Shown: piece by piece, positions 48,780 to 56,797 of the stretch | Layout of the letters: each line of letters opens with the position of its first letter | Numbering within the stretch: the stretch's first letter is position 1 | Origin: Pelomonas sp. CA6 | GTDB taxonomy: Bacteria > Pseudomonadota > Gammaproteobacteria > Burkholderiales > Burkholderiaceae_C | Direction of reading: 5' to 3' | DNA: 64,000 bases | Assembly: GCF_022549225.1 (NCBI RefSeq) | Contig: NZ_JAKZFD010000005.1 | Span: 124,001 to 188,000 of the forward strand | Program-made: the position numbers and the translations under genes | Notes under the pieces: model-generated | The model's database searches: none | Told to the model about the DNA's origin: nothing | The model's input: only the letters and a program-made list of their open reading frames with translations

Positions 48780-49829
48780 TCAGTGCCGGGTGTCGACGCT
48801 GAGAATCCAGGGCGTCAGCGCGCGCACGCGCAGTTGCGGAAAGCGGGCCGCCAGCAGCTGCAGCGCGCGCTCGGGCTCGTCCAGCGGCAGCACCGCGGTG
48901 ACGCGCATTGGCTGCAGGGCCTCGCGCTCGTAGCGCAGCAGGCCGCGATGCTGGCGCGCCAGCTCGTCCAGCACCTCGGGCAGCGGACGGTCGTGCACCA
49001 CCAGCCGGCGCTGGGTGAAGGCTTCCTCGACCAGCGCCGGGTCGACGGGCGAGGGCAGCAGCCGGGCGCCCTGATCGCTCAGCCGTGCCTGCTGGCCCGC
49101 CTGGACGGTGAGCCCGCCCGTGCCCGCCTGGCCCGCGGGCAGGACCTGGGTGCGCGACTCGATCATGGTCAGCAGCGTGGCGTCGGCCTCGCGGCGCACC
49201 AGGAAGCGCGTGCCCAGCGCGCGGATGCGGCCCTGCGGCGTGCTGACTTCGAAGGGACGCCGGGCATCGGGCGCCACTTCGACCAGCAGCTCGCCGCGCA
49301 GCAACTCCAGCTCGCGCCGATGCGCGTCCATGCGCACATTGACCGCGCTGGCGCCGCCCAGCAGCAGGCGCGAGCCGTCGTCCAGCGTCTGCTGTCGCGA
49401 CGCGCCGGGCGCGGTGCTCAGGTCGGCCAGCCAGCGGGACTGGGCTTCCGGCTGGAACGCCAGCGCGCCGGCCAGCCCCAGTGTCAGCGCGAGCGCCAGC
49501 AGCGGGCCGCGGCCACGGCCACGGCTTGGGGTCTTGCCGGACGGTTTGGCGGGGTCGGCCTGCAGTAGCGCATCCAGCGTCGCGCGCGCCGCGCTGGGGC
49601 CGCCGCGCGCCGAGGCCTCGGCCAGCCCGCGGGCACGCGCGACGAAGCGTTCCATGTCGGCCGCCATCGCGGCGTGGCGCGGGTCGGCGCGCTTCCAGGC
49701 CTCGTAGTCGCGGCGCGCGGCGGCGCGCTGCTGCGGGTCGTCGTCGTCCAGCTGCACGATCCAGGCCGCGGCGGCCTCGGCCAGGGTTTGTTCGTCGTCG
49801 GCCGATAGCGGGGGCGAGGGCGGCGTCAT
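48780..49829 (-). CDS. fecR: FecR family anti-sigma regulator
   Basis: A 349-residue inner-membrane regulator. The N-terminal cytoplasmic domain (about residues 1-100) has the DUF4880-type start with AAAWIVQLDDDD and DYEAWKRADPRHAAM. One membrane helix follows (about 108-123), then a periplasmic FecR domain (about 140-235: DDGSRLLLGGASAVNV, GTRFLVRREADATLL). The C-terminal STN-interacting part has RRLVVHDRPLPEVLDELARQ. It overlaps fecI by 4 nt. It should hold and activate the sigma factor on signal from the receptor. Confidence 0.92.
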   Translation of the reverse strand: MTPPSPPLSADDEQTLAEAAAAWIVQLDDDDPQQRAAARRDYEAWKRADPRHAAMAADMERFVARARGLAEASARGGPSAARATLDALLQADPAKPSGKTPSRGRGRGPLLALALTLGLAGALAFQPEAQSRWLADLSTAPGASRQQTLDDGSRLLLGGASAVNVRMDAHRRELELLRGELLVEVAPDARRPFEVSTPQGRIRALGTRFLVRREADATLLTMIESRTQVLPAGQAGTGGLTVQAGQQARLSDQGARLLPSPVDPALVEEAFTQRRLVVHDRPLPEVLDELARQHRGLLRYEREALQPMRVTAVLPLDEPERALQLLAARFPQLRVRALTPWILSVDTRH

Positions 49830-50347
49830 GGCTGCAGGTCCAGCGCCCGTGCGCGCAGCAGCACCTGCGCGAGGTACTTCTGCACCATCTTGGTCGACAC
49901 CGCCAGCTCGCCGGCCACGACGGCATGGGTCTCGCCGTCCAGGTAGTGGCGCACGAAGGCGTGGCGGGCCTTGTCCGACACGGCCTGCAGCACGGCGCTG
50001 AGCTGCATCAGCGCCTGCACCGCGGCCAGCGTCTGCTCCGGCGACGGGAAGCCCTCCTGGTCGGCAAACGACAGCTGCAAGGCGGCCAGATAGGCCTGCT
50101 CGACCTGCTGGCGCCGGGCCTCGTCGATCAGCAGGCGCTTGGCCGTGGTGGTCAGCCAGGCGCGCGGCTGGGCCACCTCGTTCAGCGCGTCGCGCGCGGC
50201 CAGCACGCGCAAAAAGGTGTTCTGCGCTACATCGGCCGCATGGTGCGGGCAGCCCAGCTTGCGCCGCAGCCAGGCGAGCAGCCAGCCATGGTGGTCGCAG
50301 TACAGCGCATGAAACTGATGGTGCAGCACGAATTCGGCGGTGGACAC
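49826..50347 (-). CDS. fecI: FecI-type ECF RNA polymerase sigma factor
   Basis: A 173-residue ECF sigma factor. The region 2 part includes WLLAWLRRKLGCPHHAADVAQNTFLRVL, here spanning two conserved blocks, and PRAWLTTTAKRLLIDEARR. The region 4 part (about 110-165) has HYLDGETHAVVAGELAVSTKMVQKYL. The start is taken as GTG at 50347, 5 nt after GGGAG; a TTG at 50392 would add 15 residues but has no such site. It begins the fecI-fecR-receptor set and is preceded by a Fur-box-like palindrome, so low iron should induce it. It probably reads the two ECF motifs. Confidence 0.92.
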   Translation of the reverse strand: MSTAEFVLHHQFHALYCDHHGWLLAWLRRKLGCPHHAADVAQNTFLRVLAARDALNEVAQPRAWLTTTAKRLLIDEARRQQVEQAYLAALQLSFADQEGFPSPEQTLAAVQALMQLSAVLQAVSDKARHAFVRHYLDGETHAVVAGELAVSTKMVQKYLAQVLLRARALDLQP

Positions 50348-50390
50348 AGGCACTCCCGGTGCAACGGCGGGGCCGGCACGCTTTAAATGC

Positions 50391-50410
50391 AATTGCGAAT
50401 AGTTCGCATT
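50391..50410 (-). promoter_or_regulatory. Fur-box-like palindrome upstream of fecI
   Basis: TGCGAA-TAG-TTCGCA forms a perfect 6-bp inverted repeat within an AT-rich 20-bp stretch about 45 nt before the fecI start. Fur boxes in Burkholderiales often have this TGCGAA/TTCGCA form. The local AT-richness (to about 50420) is typical of a promoter. Confidence 0.5.
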
Positions 50411-50630
50411 ATATGATTTTGAAACGCCGCCGCGACAAGCGCCGACGATCAGGCGTTCGGGCGGTCCGCTGCCGCGGCGCGGGAGCAGGCCAGGAATCCT
50501 TCAGCGGACCTTCATGCTGGATTCAGGCCGGCCTGACCCACTGCGGCCTCGCGCGGACGTGTCGCAGACCCAGGGCCAGACCCCGGTTGCGGGGCGACGG
50601 GCGCACTGCTTCACTCTTCTGGCTCACAAC

Positions 50631-51683
50631 GTGCAAGGCAATCGATCCGCTAGGCTTCACATCGTTCACGTCGTCTTCTCGCCGCACATCGCGGGCGGGG
50701 AGCAGCATTGCCTGGACCTCGCCGCGGCGCAGGCGGAGGCTGGGCATCAGGTCCACATCGTCGGCTCGGCCCGGTCGGCGATGCGCGAGGCGGCGGCTTC
50801 CTCGATTCAGTACCACCCGCTCAGCCTGCCGCTGCTGCGCGGGCAGCGTCTGCGCTCGCTGATGGGGCGGCTGGGCGCGCAGGTCTGCCATGCCCATCTG
50901 GGCGCCGCCTGCCGGGCGCTGGCGCCGTGCCGGGATCTGCCGCGCGTCGCGACGCTGCACGCCGGCTACAAGCCCCAGATCCACGGCCGGCTGGACGGCC
51001 TGATCTGCGTGAACCGCGACCAATGGGAGTCGCTGGGAACATTCGGCGGGGTCAGCCGCGTGATCCACAACTGGGCGCCGCAGCGCCCGGTGCGGCTGCC
51101 CAACCACGACTTGCGCCAGGAGCTGGGCCTGGCGCCCGGACAAGTGCTGGTCGGCGCGGTGGGCCAACTGCATCCGCGCAAGGGCCTGGACGTGCTGGTG
51201 GAGGCCTTCACCCGCTACGCGCCGCGCAACGGCGTGCTGGCGCTGCTGGGCGACGGGCCGCAGCTGCCCGAACTCAAGCGCCTGGCGGGCAGCGACGAGC
51301 GCATCCGCTTCCTCGGCTTCCGCCACGATGTCGACGCGGCGCTGCAGTCGCTGGACCTGTTCGTCTCGCCCTCTCGCGAGGCGGCCTGCCCCTTGTCCGT
51401 GCTGGAGGCCATGCGTGCTGAGCTGCCCATCATCTGCACCGCGACCTCGGGGCTGAAGGAGATGCTGGTGGGCGAGGCCGCCGCCATCGTGCCGGTGGGC
51501 AATCCCATGGCGCTGGGGGTGGCGATCCGCAACCACATCTGCCATCTGGGCGAGCGCCGCCAGGTGCTGCGCCAGCGCGTGCGCTACGACCTGAGCCGCT
51601 ATTCGCGCGCCGGCTCGGTGGCGCGCGTGGAAGTGCTGTACCGGGAGCTGATCGCCCGCCATGCGCAGCTGCGGCGCGCCTGA
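50631..51683 (+). CDS. Glycosyltransferase family 4 protein
   Basis: A 350-residue GT-B glycosyltransferase. The N-terminal domain starts IVHVVFSPHIAGGEQHCLDLA with the donor-fold glycine loop. The C-terminal domain has VGAVGQLHPRKGLDVLVEAF, ALLGDGPQLPELKRLA and the nucleotide-sugar motif SPSREAACPLSVLEAMRAELP. The frame is open back to an ATG at 50514, but those 39 residues are unlike the family; GTG at 50631, seven codons before the fold, was preferred, although it lacks a clear ribosome-binding site. It stands alone, so the acceptor (LPS, capsule or another glycan) is unknown. The 283 nt between fecI and this start contain only the Fur-box region. Confidence 0.85.
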   Translation: MQGNRSARLHIVHVVFSPHIAGGEQHCLDLAAAQAEAGHQVHIVGSARSAMREAAASSIQYHPLSLPLLRGQRLRSLMGRLGAQVCHAHLGAACRALAPCRDLPRVATLHAGYKPQIHGRLDGLICVNRDQWESLGTFGGVSRVIHNWAPQRPVRLPNHDLRQELGLAPGQVLVGAVGQLHPRKGLDVLVEAFTRYAPRNGVLALLGDGPQLPELKRLAGSDERIRFLGFRHDVDAALQSLDLFVSPSREAACPLSVLEAMRAELPIICTATSGLKEMLVGEAAAIVPVGNPMALGVAIRNHICHLGERRQVLRQRVRYDLSRYSRAGSVARVEVLYRELIARHAQLRRA

Positions 51684-51707
51684 GCCGGCCTGCCGGCGGC
51701 GCCGCAC

Positions 51708-52877
51708 CTACGCGGTGCGCCGACCCTCGTGGCCAGACGTGCGCCGCTTCTTTTCCTGGTAAGACATCTCGTCGGCCGCGGCCACCAGTTCCTCGAAGCT
51801 CTTCTCGCCGCGCGACACGGCATAGCCGATGGACGCGCCGATGGCGATCCGCATGCCGTCGATCTCCACCGGCTCGCCCAGGGCCAGATTCAGCCGCGCC
51901 TGGATATGGCCGGCGCGCAGCACCTCGTCCAGGCCGGGCAGCACGGCGATGAATTCGTCGCCGCCGACGCGGGCGAGGATGTCGGCCTCCCGGCACTGCT
52001 CGCGCAGCCGCAGGCCGACGGTGCGCAGCACCTCGTCGCCGGCGCCATGGCCATAGCGGTCGTTGACCTGCTTGAAGCCGTCCAGATCGAACACCATCAC
52101 GGCCATGGCCCGCCCCTGCAGTTCACGGGTCTTGCGTTCCAGCGCGCGGCGGTTGAACAGACCGGTCAGCGGATCGGTGTCGGCGCTGACCTCCAGCTTG
52201 CTCATGTCCTGGTCGCTCAGGCGAACCAGCCGCGACGAATAGGCGATGGTTCCCAGCATGAAGGCCGTGAACAGCCCGCCCAGCCCGATGGCCCAGCGCT
52301 TGAGGGCGGCGAGTTCGCGGTTCTGCGCGTCCTGCCGGGCCGTCAGCAACAAGCGCTCGGCGTGCTCCATGTCGTCCAGCAGCACCCTCAGCCGGCGCGT
52401 GCCGTCGCTGCTGATGCGCTCGTCCAGCAAGCGGCGCAGCGCGCCCGGCCCGTCGCGCTCGGCGATGACGGCCGAGGACAGCAGCCAGCCGGCGATCTCC
52501 ATGACTTCGGCGCGCAGCTCGGTGGCCCGCGCCGACTGCGCCTCGTTGTCGTCCACCAGGGCCTCCAGCGCGAGCGCGGCCTTGCGCGCCTCGACGCTGG
52601 CGCTGCGCAGGGTTTCCAGCGAGGCCGCCTGCGGCACCAGCGCGTGGTTGCGCAACGCGATGCCACCGCGCAGGGCTGCCGTGCGCACGCGCTGCAGCTG
52701 GTCCAGCACCTCATGGGTGTGCACGACCCAGTCGTTCGCCTCGCCATAGCCCCGCGCGCTGAACACCAGCGCCGACGCCGTGCCCAGCACCAGCACGAGG
52801 ACCAGGGTCTGGGTCAGCTGCAGGACGCGCGCGATCCGCCGCAGCGCGGGGTTGGTGAGCGTGGAGAGTGTCGCCAA
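51708..52877 (-). CDS. Membrane diguanylate cyclase (GGDEF)
   Basis: A 389-residue protein with helix 1 at about residues 16-38. A periplasmic helical sensor (about 40-190) and helix 2 (about 193-212) follow. The GGDEF domain (about 225-385) has DPLTGLFNRRALERK, the intact active-site motif RVGGDEFIAVLPG and VMVFDLDGFKQVNDRYGH. It should make c-di-GMP from two GTP. No RxxD inhibitory site is visible five residues before GGDEF. The start is a TTG with no clear ribosome-binding site; no better start precedes the first helix. Confidence 0.9.
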   Translation of the reverse strand: MATLSTLTNPALRRIARVLQLTQTLVLVLVLGTASALVFSARGYGEANDWVVHTHEVLDQLQRVRTAALRGGIALRNHALVPQAASLETLRSASVEARKAALALEALVDDNEAQSARATELRAEVMEIAGWLLSSAVIAERDGPGALRRLLDERISSDGTRRLRVLLDDMEHAERLLLTARQDAQNRELAALKRWAIGLGGLFTAFMLGTIAYSSRLVRLSDQDMSKLEVSADTDPLTGLFNRRALERKTRELQGRAMAVMVFDLDGFKQVNDRYGHGAGDEVLRTVGLRLREQCREADILARVGGDEFIAVLPGLDEVLRAGHIQARLNLALGEPVEIDGMRIAIGASIGYAVSRGEKSFEELVAAADEMSYQEKKRRTSGHEGRRTA

Positions 52878-53012
52878 AGGACTGGGGGGTGGTCAGTTCG
52901 ACCGAATCCTAGCCGCATGGACCGCGCGGTGGTGCGACCGTTGCACGCTGGACGGCCGGTGCGGCGGCGCGCAGGCGGGCCGAGGCACGATGAAACGGAA
53001 ACCCGCGCTGCG

Positions 53013-53672
53013 TCACAGCCTGACCCGTTGACCTGACCGCTTGCGGGCCACGATGTACGGGCGGTGGTCGCGGCCCTTTGTGGCGTGGTGTTCGCTGGCA
53101 AGAATGACGAAGCCCGCCGCGCTGAACTGCCGACCCAGGTCCGCCTCCCGAAAAACGCCGGCATAGGGGGCCATACCGATCACGTGCATCGCAGGCAACA
53201 AGGCCCACCGGATGAGTGGGTGCATATCCCCGACGCAGGGCGTCTTGGTGATGAGCAAACCCTCTGGTGCCAGCAAGCTGTGGATGCGGCGTAGCGTGCC
53301 CGGCAGATCGCGGACCAGATGGAGATAGTTGAAGCCCAGCACCGCGTTGAACCGCCCGGCCTCCAGCGCCGTGTCCTCCACGGTCGTGGCGCGGAACACC
53401 AGGCCTGGGACGGGGCTGGCGGCGTGTCTCTCGTGGGCGATCTCGATCATCGCAGCGGAGATGTCCGTCGCCAGATAGCTTTGCACCTCGCTCGCCAGCC
53501 GGAGCGCGCTCGTTCCCGTTCCGCAGCCCAATTCCAGCACTTGGTCGCTTGGCCCGAGCAGGGCGCGTGTCCGGTCCAGCGTGCGTTCATACCCGCCCGG
53601 GTCCGCAATCGCACCTTTGGCGTACTTCCGTGCACTCCGATTCCAGAAGCGGGCATCGCGCGCTGTGTTCAT
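53013..53672 (-). CDS. Class I SAM-dependent methyltransferase
   Basis: A 219-residue methyltransferase with the Rossmann motif LELGCGTGTSALRLA (about residues 46-60). An acidic loop LATDISAAMI follows, with motif IV region NAVLGFNYLHLVRD and a following LLAPEGLLITKTP. AGGA lies 7 nt before the ATG. The substrate is unknown. GC content is somewhat lower than in the upstream core genes. It is the last gene before the AT-rich tRNA-Ser island. Confidence 0.87.
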   Translation of the reverse strand: MNTARDARFWNRSARKYAKGAIADPGGYERTLDRTRALLGPSDQVLELGCGTGTSALRLASEVQSYLATDISAAMIEIAHERHAASPVPGLVFRATTVEDTALEAGRFNAVLGFNYLHLVRDLPGTLRRIHSLLAPEGLLITKTPCVGDMHPLIRWALLPAMHVIGMAPYAGVFREADLGRQFSAAGFVILASEHHATKGRDHRPYIVARKRSGQRVRL

Positions 53673-54138
53673 GACGCTGTCCTCTCGAACTCCAACCTTG
53701 TTTTGTTCGGCATTCAGACGTTCACAGGCAAAACCTATTTGCTCTAGGTACTCTTCAGGATCGTGCCCGGGCGCTCACGCGGCTACCCACCGTGGTAGCG
53801 CGGCCTAGCGAAGGTTATCGTAACCAGTGAGATCCGTTGTGCACTAAAGCTCGTACTTCGTCGTTACGAAATCATTGGCGTCCCGACCCAAAGGTACAAG
53901 CCGACGTATTACGGCGACTCGCGGAGAGCGTGGGATTCGACTCCCGCGGAATGTTTTATCTCTCGCTGGTTTTAAATGTGATGATTGACTATTTTGGATG
54001 AGCGACTTAGGAGGGGTGTTTCTGTGGCCTTATTGGTTTATATATCAATCTATTTGTTTTGTTGTCTCGGAATTGAGTGGAGGTGTCTTCGAGTTGAATC
54101 TTAGTCCCAACGCAGTTGCCGGAATTAAAACGGAATTG
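53673..54138. other. Gene-poor stretch at the island edge with inverted repeats
   Basis: No supported gene in 466 nt. Three short inverted repeats lie in a row: GCTACC/GGTAGC (53782-53799), GGTTA-TCG-TAACC (53813-53825) and TTCGT/ACGAA (53857-53870). Base composition drops from core-like to AT-rich after about 53920. A tRNA-Ser-like remnant starts at 53921. The methyltransferase promoter should be near its lower end. Confidence 0.6.
53921..53940 (-). repeat. Distal att-like copy of the tRNA-Ser 3' end
   Basis: These 20 bases are identical to 56016-56035, the 3' end of tRNA-Ser(TGA), in the same orientation. Similarity continues weakly to about 53981 (TCGCTGGTTTT is shared with the tRNA anticodon-arm region), so this is a decayed partial tRNA copy. 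Direct repeats of a tRNA 3' end are the usual scar of site-specific integration. Confidence 0.75.
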
Positions 54139-54471
54139 TCATTCCGCACTAATATCCTCGTCCAGTCCCAGCCAGTGGCGTGCATCATGCCTATGCCCGT
54201 CTGAGTTCTGCCAACCTTCGTCACCATAATCGAAGACTTCGCCCCGTGCTCCCTTAGCAATAATTTTTCCTTGCTCGCCAGTTACTAGGTTGACTTTTGA
54301 CTGGAGAAGAAAGAACCCCAATGGTGTCAAACTGGTCGTTGCGAGAAATGCAATTGTCTCTGCCCCGGCTTCAAGTGTCGTTGGCCAGTGTCCAAACTTC
54401 GTCTTAAAACCATTTAATGCTTCGATGAGGCGTACAGTAATTCCGCCGGGAGATTTGATGGTGTTGTTCAT
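54139..54471 (-). CDS. Hypothetical 110-residue island protein
   Basis: A 110-residue soluble protein, alpha/beta mixed, with no recognised family. It starts MNNTIKSPGGITVRLIEALN and ends with an acidic, His/Trp-containing tail (EGWQNSDGHRHDARHWLGLD). ATG at 54471 was chosen; a GTG at 54474 is adjacent. It lies 15 nt after the stop of the nuclease-like gene on the same strand, so the two are probably one operon. Codons are clearly less GC-biased than in the surrounding chromosome, which suggests transfer with the island. Confidence 0.65.
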   Translation of the reverse strand: MNNTIKSPGGITVRLIEALNGFKTKFGHWPTTLEAGAETIAFLATTSLTPLGFFLLQSKVNLVTGEQGKIIAKGARGEVFDYGDEGWQNSDGHRHDARHWLGLDEDISAE

Positions 54472-54486
54472 CACGGTCTTCTTTGT

Positions 54487-55482
54487 TTATGTTGCTGTAT
54501 TCCAGTTGCTCCACAGTGATGCCAGTGCTTCCAGAGAAGGTACTGAATCGAATTCTGATGCATGAGCCCGCGCATTCGATATATCGATGCGCACATCCGC
54601 AAGGAATTTACGGAAATCCGGGTTTTCCTTGGCAAGTTTGTTGGCTCCATCCCAATCAATGGAATCTTTACCTCGGGCTTGAAAAATAACCTCGCTTAGT
54701 CCTGGTTTTTCCAGATTTAGCTCGATGACCCCAATCCCAAACGATCCAGAAAGCCGAGAAAGCTCCGCTCGCAACTCTGGTAATTCATCTATATTGGCTG
54801 CGACCAAGTAGCCCTCATGCGCCCATGAGGAGTTAGATACTGCTTGAAAGAAGCTCTCTCGAAGATTTCCGAAGTTTAATTCGCGCTTCAGCTCAAAAGA
54901 GTAGAAGCGAGCGATTGACAAACCATTGCCAGAAAGCGCCAGAAGCTCCTTGTTGTAATCCTGGAATGGGAACCAGAAGCCCACAAGATCGGGGTGCAAC
55001 CATTCTGTGTAATTTTTCTTCGAGGAAAACTCGTGAAAAATTGTCTTGCAATATGAACCACCGAACTGATGAGCAGCAAACCAGGCTACGAAAGGGTGTA
55101 GGTCTCTCTCTTTATAGGGGTACTTCGCCGCCTTTGTAGGAACAAGATTAACGGCAGTCTCGGCGTCGTCTACTCCTGGCTCCAACATTCCCGATGAAAG
55201 CTGCTTGTTGACCTCATGGAGCCCTAACTGGCTCTTCGTCTTGTCTTTGAGTCGATACCTCGCAGGTTTGACGCTCTCTCGAACGAAGGCGGTGGCAGGG
55301 TTATCTCGAAAGTCGACAAGTAGTCGTGCATTCATGCTGTCCCATGGCGTCTGCCCCTTGCTTCCAAGTTTTTTGTCAAGACCCTGGGTTACACCTAGAT
55401 CCCAAATTTCAAAGGCACTCAGGGCTTTGTCTTGTCCGAGTAGTACCTCTTCTGCCATCATTAAGAATGTATATTTTGCCAA
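54487..55482 (-). CDS. HARE-HTH protein with PD-(D/E)XK nuclease-like domain
   Basis: A 331-residue protein. Residues 1-78 are an HARE-HTH (winged helix; YTFLMMAEEVLLGQDKALSA, then EIWDLG and TPWDSMNARLLVDFRDN). Residues about 120-260 carry a nuclease-type pattern: Pro164-Asp165 in EWLHPDLVGFWFP and Glu197-x-Lys199 in FYSFELKREL, i.e. PD...ExK with a plausible fold between. HARE-HTH domains are known fused to restriction endonucleases, and the H. pylori HrgA group is similar. The start is TTG with AGGAG 5 nt upstream. AT-rich codon use and the att-like repeats point to acquisition. No methyltransferase of a restriction-modification pair is adjacent. Confidence 0.78.
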   Translation of the reverse strand: MAKYTFLMMAEEVLLGQDKALSAFEIWDLGVTQGLDKKLGSKGQTPWDSMNARLLVDFRDNPATAFVRESVKPARYRLKDKTKSQLGLHEVNKQLSSGMLEPGVDDAETAVNLVPTKAAKYPYKERDLHPFVAWFAAHQFGGSYCKTIFHEFSSKKNYTEWLHPDLVGFWFPFQDYNKELLALSGNGLSIARFYSFELKRELNFGNLRESFFQAVSNSSWAHEGYLVAANIDELPELRAELSRLSGSFGIGVIELNLEKPGLSEVIFQARGKDSIDWDGANKLAKENPDFRKFLADVRIDISNARAHASEFDSVPSLEALASLWSNWNTAT

Positions 55483-55607
55483 TGTCTCTCCTGTGATTTT
55501 AATTGAGTTTCAATTGATGCGGGGTGGGTGATTTACTGTCGGTGTATTTGGGCGATAAAGGCGTCGTCATTCCCTTGAGGTCTTAGCCAAGTTGCCGTTC
55601 GTGAATC

Positions 55608-55967
55608 CTAAAGGCTGGCGGGTGAAGTTGCGCGCCGGCGCAGCGCCTTGCCCACGCGGGCATGCTTGAGGTGAAGGTCCGTGCTTGGCTAGCCGCGTGA
55701 TTTTTCGCGCACCACCTCCAACAGCCGGCTGTCGGCCGGGTGCGCGAGGGCTTTCTCCTGGACAGTGCTGTGCTGTTCACGATCACGCGTTCGACTCCGT
55801 CGGCTTGATCGCCTTAATGCCCACGGTCGCCTCGATTGTCGTCTTGAGAAACTGCTTCATATCGGCCTCGCCAAGCACGCGACTGAAGCGCCCGATCTGC
55901 GTCGCGTCGCACGACAGCTGAGTTCGAAGTACACACCTGGCCACTGAACAACTGGAAGTACAGGTCC
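55608..55967 (-). pseudogene. Decayed IS5-family transposase fragment
   Basis: Pieces of one IS5-type DDE transposase read in several minus-strand frames. In order they are YFQLFSGQ, then LSCDATQIGRFSRVLGEAD with FLKTTIEATVGIKAIKPTE. A frameshifted ERVIVNST, VQEKALAHPADSRLLEVVREK, ITRLAKHG and LKHARVGKALRRRA follow. Both transposase ends are missing. A tandem 5-bp duplication (GTGCT twice, 55765-55774) explains one frameshift. No complete terminal inverted repeats were found. It fills the 530-nt gap between the nuclease-like gene and tRNA-Ser, and must be non-functional. Confidence 0.75.
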
Positions 55968-56013
55968 AAGGCCTAGCGCTCAACCACGGACTCTTCACTC
56001 CAAGTGTGGCCAC

Positions 56014-56103
56014 TGGCGGAGAGCGTGGGATTCGAACCCACGGAAGGGTTCCCCCTTCGCTGGTTTTCAAGACCAGTGCCTTAAACCGCTCGGCCAGCTC
56101 TCC
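56014..56103 (-). tRNA. tRNA-Ser (anticodon TGA)
   Basis: A 90-nt gene including an encoded CCA. The acceptor stem GGAGAGC pairs with GCTCTCC. The anticodon arm CTGGTCTTGAAAACCAG gives anticodon TGA, and a long variable arm (GCGAAGGGGGAACCCTTC) marks a class II serine tRNA. The T-arm has GGTTCGAATCC. The 3' 20 bases are repeated at 53921-53940, so this gene seems to have served as an integration site. Confidence 0.97.
56016..56035 (-). repeat. Proximal att-like site in tRNA-Ser 3' end
   Basis: The intact copy of the 20-bp direct repeat shared with 53921-53940. The two copies bracket about 2.1 kb of AT-rich DNA. Integration would have regenerated this tRNA 3' end. Confidence 0.72.
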
Positions 56104-56257
56104 TTGCGCAAGAGGCCGCGCCGTCCCGGCGGGGCTCTTGTTTGCGAGGCTCGCATTGTAGCCCCGCGCCCGTGACGGTCTGCGCGGCGCCGGCCATCGT
56201 TGGCCCACGAACGGTGGCGTCCGTGGCGGTCGTGACGGCTCGCGTACACTGCGCGTC

Positions 56258-56695
56258 ATGAGCAGGATCTGGCGTCTGGCGTTTGCATGGCTGTTGGCCA
56301 TCGCGTTGCCCCTACAGGGCTACGCGGCGCAAGCCATGACGCTGTGCGGCCCGGCCCACCATGCGCCCGCCGCAGCTCCGGCCGCGAAGGTCCTGGATCA
56401 CCCTGCCGCTGTCGCCCACATGGTCCACACGGCCCACACGGCCCATGCGACCTCCGATGCCTCGCAGGCCGCGCCGTCCGACGAGGGAAGCGGGGCGGAC
56501 GAGCAATGGCCATCCGGCCATGCCGGCAAGTGCAGTGTCTGCGCTTCGTGCTGCAATGCCGCGGCGCTGGCCGTGGCCGCGCCCGTCGTGCCCGTCGTGC
56601 CGCCGCAGCCGGTGGACGTGGCCACCATCCCGCAGGCGCAGGAGCGCATGTGGGTGGGCGGCCTGGAACGACCTCCCCGAGCTCTTCTCGCCTGA
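56258..56695 (+). CDS. Small Cys/His-containing secreted protein of the copper locus
   Basis: A 145-residue protein with a signal peptide (about residues 1-27, ending GYAAQA). It has His-rich stretches (HHAP; HMVHTAHTAHAT) and a Cys cluster CSVCASCCNAAAL before a Pro/Val-rich end. This resembles the small DUF2946-type proteins near copper-resistance genes. It is the first gene of the locus, 154 nt after tRNA-Ser; no regulatory pair is adjacent. Metal binding is likely from composition. The exact role is unknown. Confidence 0.65.
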   Translation: MSRIWRLAFAWLLAIALPLQGYAAQAMTLCGPAHHAPAAAPAAKVLDHPAAVAHMVHTAHTAHATSDASQAAPSDEGSGADEQWPSGHAGKCSVCASCCNAAALAVAAPVVPVVPPQPVDVATIPQAQERMWVGGLERPPRALLA

Positions 56696-56797
56696 ACCGG
56701 GCCGCCGTGAGCGGCCTTGACGCACCCGGAAGGCGGCGCGCCTGCGTCGCCGCACCGGGCAGCCCTGGAGCTTCCAGGACGATTCAAGCGAGATCCC

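Noticed and set aside
53998-54204. 68-residue plus-strand frame in the island
   Set aside because: Overlaps the tRNA remnant and the better-supported minus-strand 110-residue gene; no ribosome-binding site.
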